Assembly (NCBI RefSeq): GCF_014697375.1
Contig: NZ_JACJRS010000012.1
Coordinates: 1-64,000 of the forward strand
Length of the DNA: 64,000 nt
Reading direction: 5' to 3'
From: Phormidium sp. FACHB-1136
GTDB lineage: Bacteria; Cyanobacteriota; Cyanobacteriia; Phormidesmidales; Phormidesmidaceae
Both the position numbers and the translations under genes were made by a program. This document shows, piece by piece, positions 63,274 to 64,000 of the stretch (positions are counted from its first letter, which is position 1; the number at the start of each line of letters is the position of its first letter). The notes under the pieces were generated by a model that saw only the letters and a program-made list of their open reading frames with translations, was not told the origin of the DNA and did not search any database.

Positions 63274-63798
63274 TTAGGCGGCAAAGGCGGATCGAATGGC
63301 TTCAATACGCTTGCGGTTCACGCCCAAATCCGACTCGCCTAGGCGGGAGGCGGATCGAACATGGATAACCGACTGGGCGGGGTCAACAGAGAATTCCACA
63401 TCATCCACATAGCCCATCAGTGGGCTGGTGAATTCGGCGTAGAGATAGGTGTCGGTTTTCTCGATGATGGCGGTGCGGGGCATCCCAGTAATCACAGCCT
63501 CTAACTGGGCCAAGGCACTGGAAGCGTCGCCGCTGTAAGCCAGGGGGGCAATGGCGTGTTCGGCGTCGGGGTTACCCTGGCTCACCACGCAATTGGGCGA
63601 ACCGGGGCAGGGGGAAAGCTGGCCGTTTTTGACGCCCAGATTACTGGGGCGTTGGCCCGCCAAGATCGAACCGAAGAAGGGTAGGGCAGCCATGGGCAGG
63701 GGGGGTGTGGGGGCAGCAAGGACAGGGGGAACAGCGGCAAAGACGAGTCCCAGGGATAGAACCAGGGCGCTGAATCGTCGTAGAAGGATTATTGGCAT
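63274..63798 (-). CDS. DUF1499 family protein
   Basis: This 174-residue exported protein has a signal peptide ('LRRFSALVLSLGLVFAAVPP', 'VLAAP'). The DUF1499 core contains 'QLSPCPGSPNCVVSQGNPDA' with two Cys, and 'TAIIEKTDTYLYAEFTSPLM' and 'DVEFSVDPAQSVIHVRSASR'. ATG at 63798 is preferred because it places the signal peptide at the N terminus; the frame is open for 20 further codons upstream. The family occurs widely in cyanobacteria and plastids, role unknown. Confidence 0.85.
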   Translation of the reverse strand: MPIILLRRFSALVLSLGLVFAAVPPVLAAPTPPLPMAALPFFGSILAGQRPSNLGVKNGQLSPCPGSPNCVVSQGNPDAEHAIAPLAYSGDASSALAQLEAVITGMPRTAIIEKTDTYLYAEFTSPLMGYVDDVEFSVDPAQSVIHVRSASRLGESDLGVNRKRIEAIRSAFAA

Positions 63799-63964
63799 AG
63801 GAGGCAAGGGGCAGTAGCCAAGTAATGAATAGTCGTGAACCGTACAGAGGTGGCCCAACGGTAGAGGGGCGGCAACGAAGATAGCGTCGGCGAGAAAACG
63901 TCACTCTTTGTAAGATAACAAAGGTTGACCGCTCACCTTGCTGTACCCAAAGTTCCAGGACACT

Positions 63965-64000
63965 ATGACCACTACCCTAGTCGCCCCCTCCGCCATAGCT
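63965..64000 (+). CDS. Start of a forward gene, cut by the window edge
   Basis: The last 12 codons read ATG ACC ACT ACC CTA..., giving 'MTTTLVAPSAIA'. Upstream is a plausible promoter region with TTGACC at 63925. The peptide is too short to identify. Confidence 0.4.
   Translation, partial: MTTTLVAPSAIA

Overview
The window is chromosomal DNA from a phycobilisome-bearing cyanobacterium with a fairly high G+C content. The evidence is a ferredoxin-NADP reductase carrying the N-terminal CpcD-like phycobilisome-linker domain, a carboxysome shell (BMC) protein, cyanophycin synthetase, GUN4, a predicted phylloquinone-pathway DHNA-CoA hydrolase, a photosystem I accumulation factor, MinD/MinE, ClpS, and several hybrid sensor kinases with phytochrome-like GAF domains. 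I noticed no GCGATCGC (HIP1) octamers, which points away from HIP1-rich lineages. A Leptolyngbya/Nodosilinea-like organism would fit, but that is inference.

Region 1 (1-13.5 kb) is an accessory iron/heme-type import locus. On the minus strand it runs exbB, exbD, FecCD-type permease, ATPase, TonB-dependent receptor and substrate-binding lipoprotein, with tonB divergent from exbB. exbD is split by an intact 853-bp IS1-family element with an 8-bp target duplication. Removing the element and one repeat copy restores a normal 134-codon exbD exactly in frame. The locus lies between two inverted remnants of one IS4-like transposase, at 2-184 and about 13048-13440. The first abuts the truncated end of a large metallophosphatase gene.

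Region 2 (13.5-25 kb) holds a response-regulator/kinase hybrid, an orphan CcmK-like shell protein, and a tight forward cluster: minD, minE, a [2Fe-2S] protein, gun4, a DUF2256 zinc-ribbon peptide and an aldo/keto reductase. A Uma2 protein, a clpS-CPBP protease pair and a STAS-domain protein with a long structured leader follow.

Region 3 (25-37 kb) has a TIGR03960-type radical SAM protein, a secreted unknown, the ctaC-ctaD-ctaE cytochrome oxidase operon on the minus strand, an APH-like/P-loop kinase fusion, adenine deaminase and a PSI accumulation factor.

Region 4 (37-45 kb) carries a 1427-aa hybrid kinase (four CBS, a GAF with CBCR-type cysteines, PAS repeats, HisKA/HATPase, two REC) overlapping a REC-kinase gene, then small conserved cyanobacterial genes and a nuclease-like protein whose usual active-site motif is not visible.

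Region 5 (45-64 kb) is mainly housekeeping: cphA, a DUF1995 protein, homoserine dehydrogenase, petH with a possible NtcA site upstream, a serine hydrolase, a DHNA-CoA hydrolase, an M23 peptidase, birA, msrA, a Nif3-like protein, an RRM protein with a clear terminator, a 1406-aa PAS/GAF/GGDEF/EAL protein and a DUF1499 lipid-type protein. A new forward gene begins at the right edge.

A roughly 50-bp inverted-repeat family brackets the TonB receptor gene and ctaD, each time as an inverted pair. All calls come from reading the sequence and family knowledge; no database search was run.
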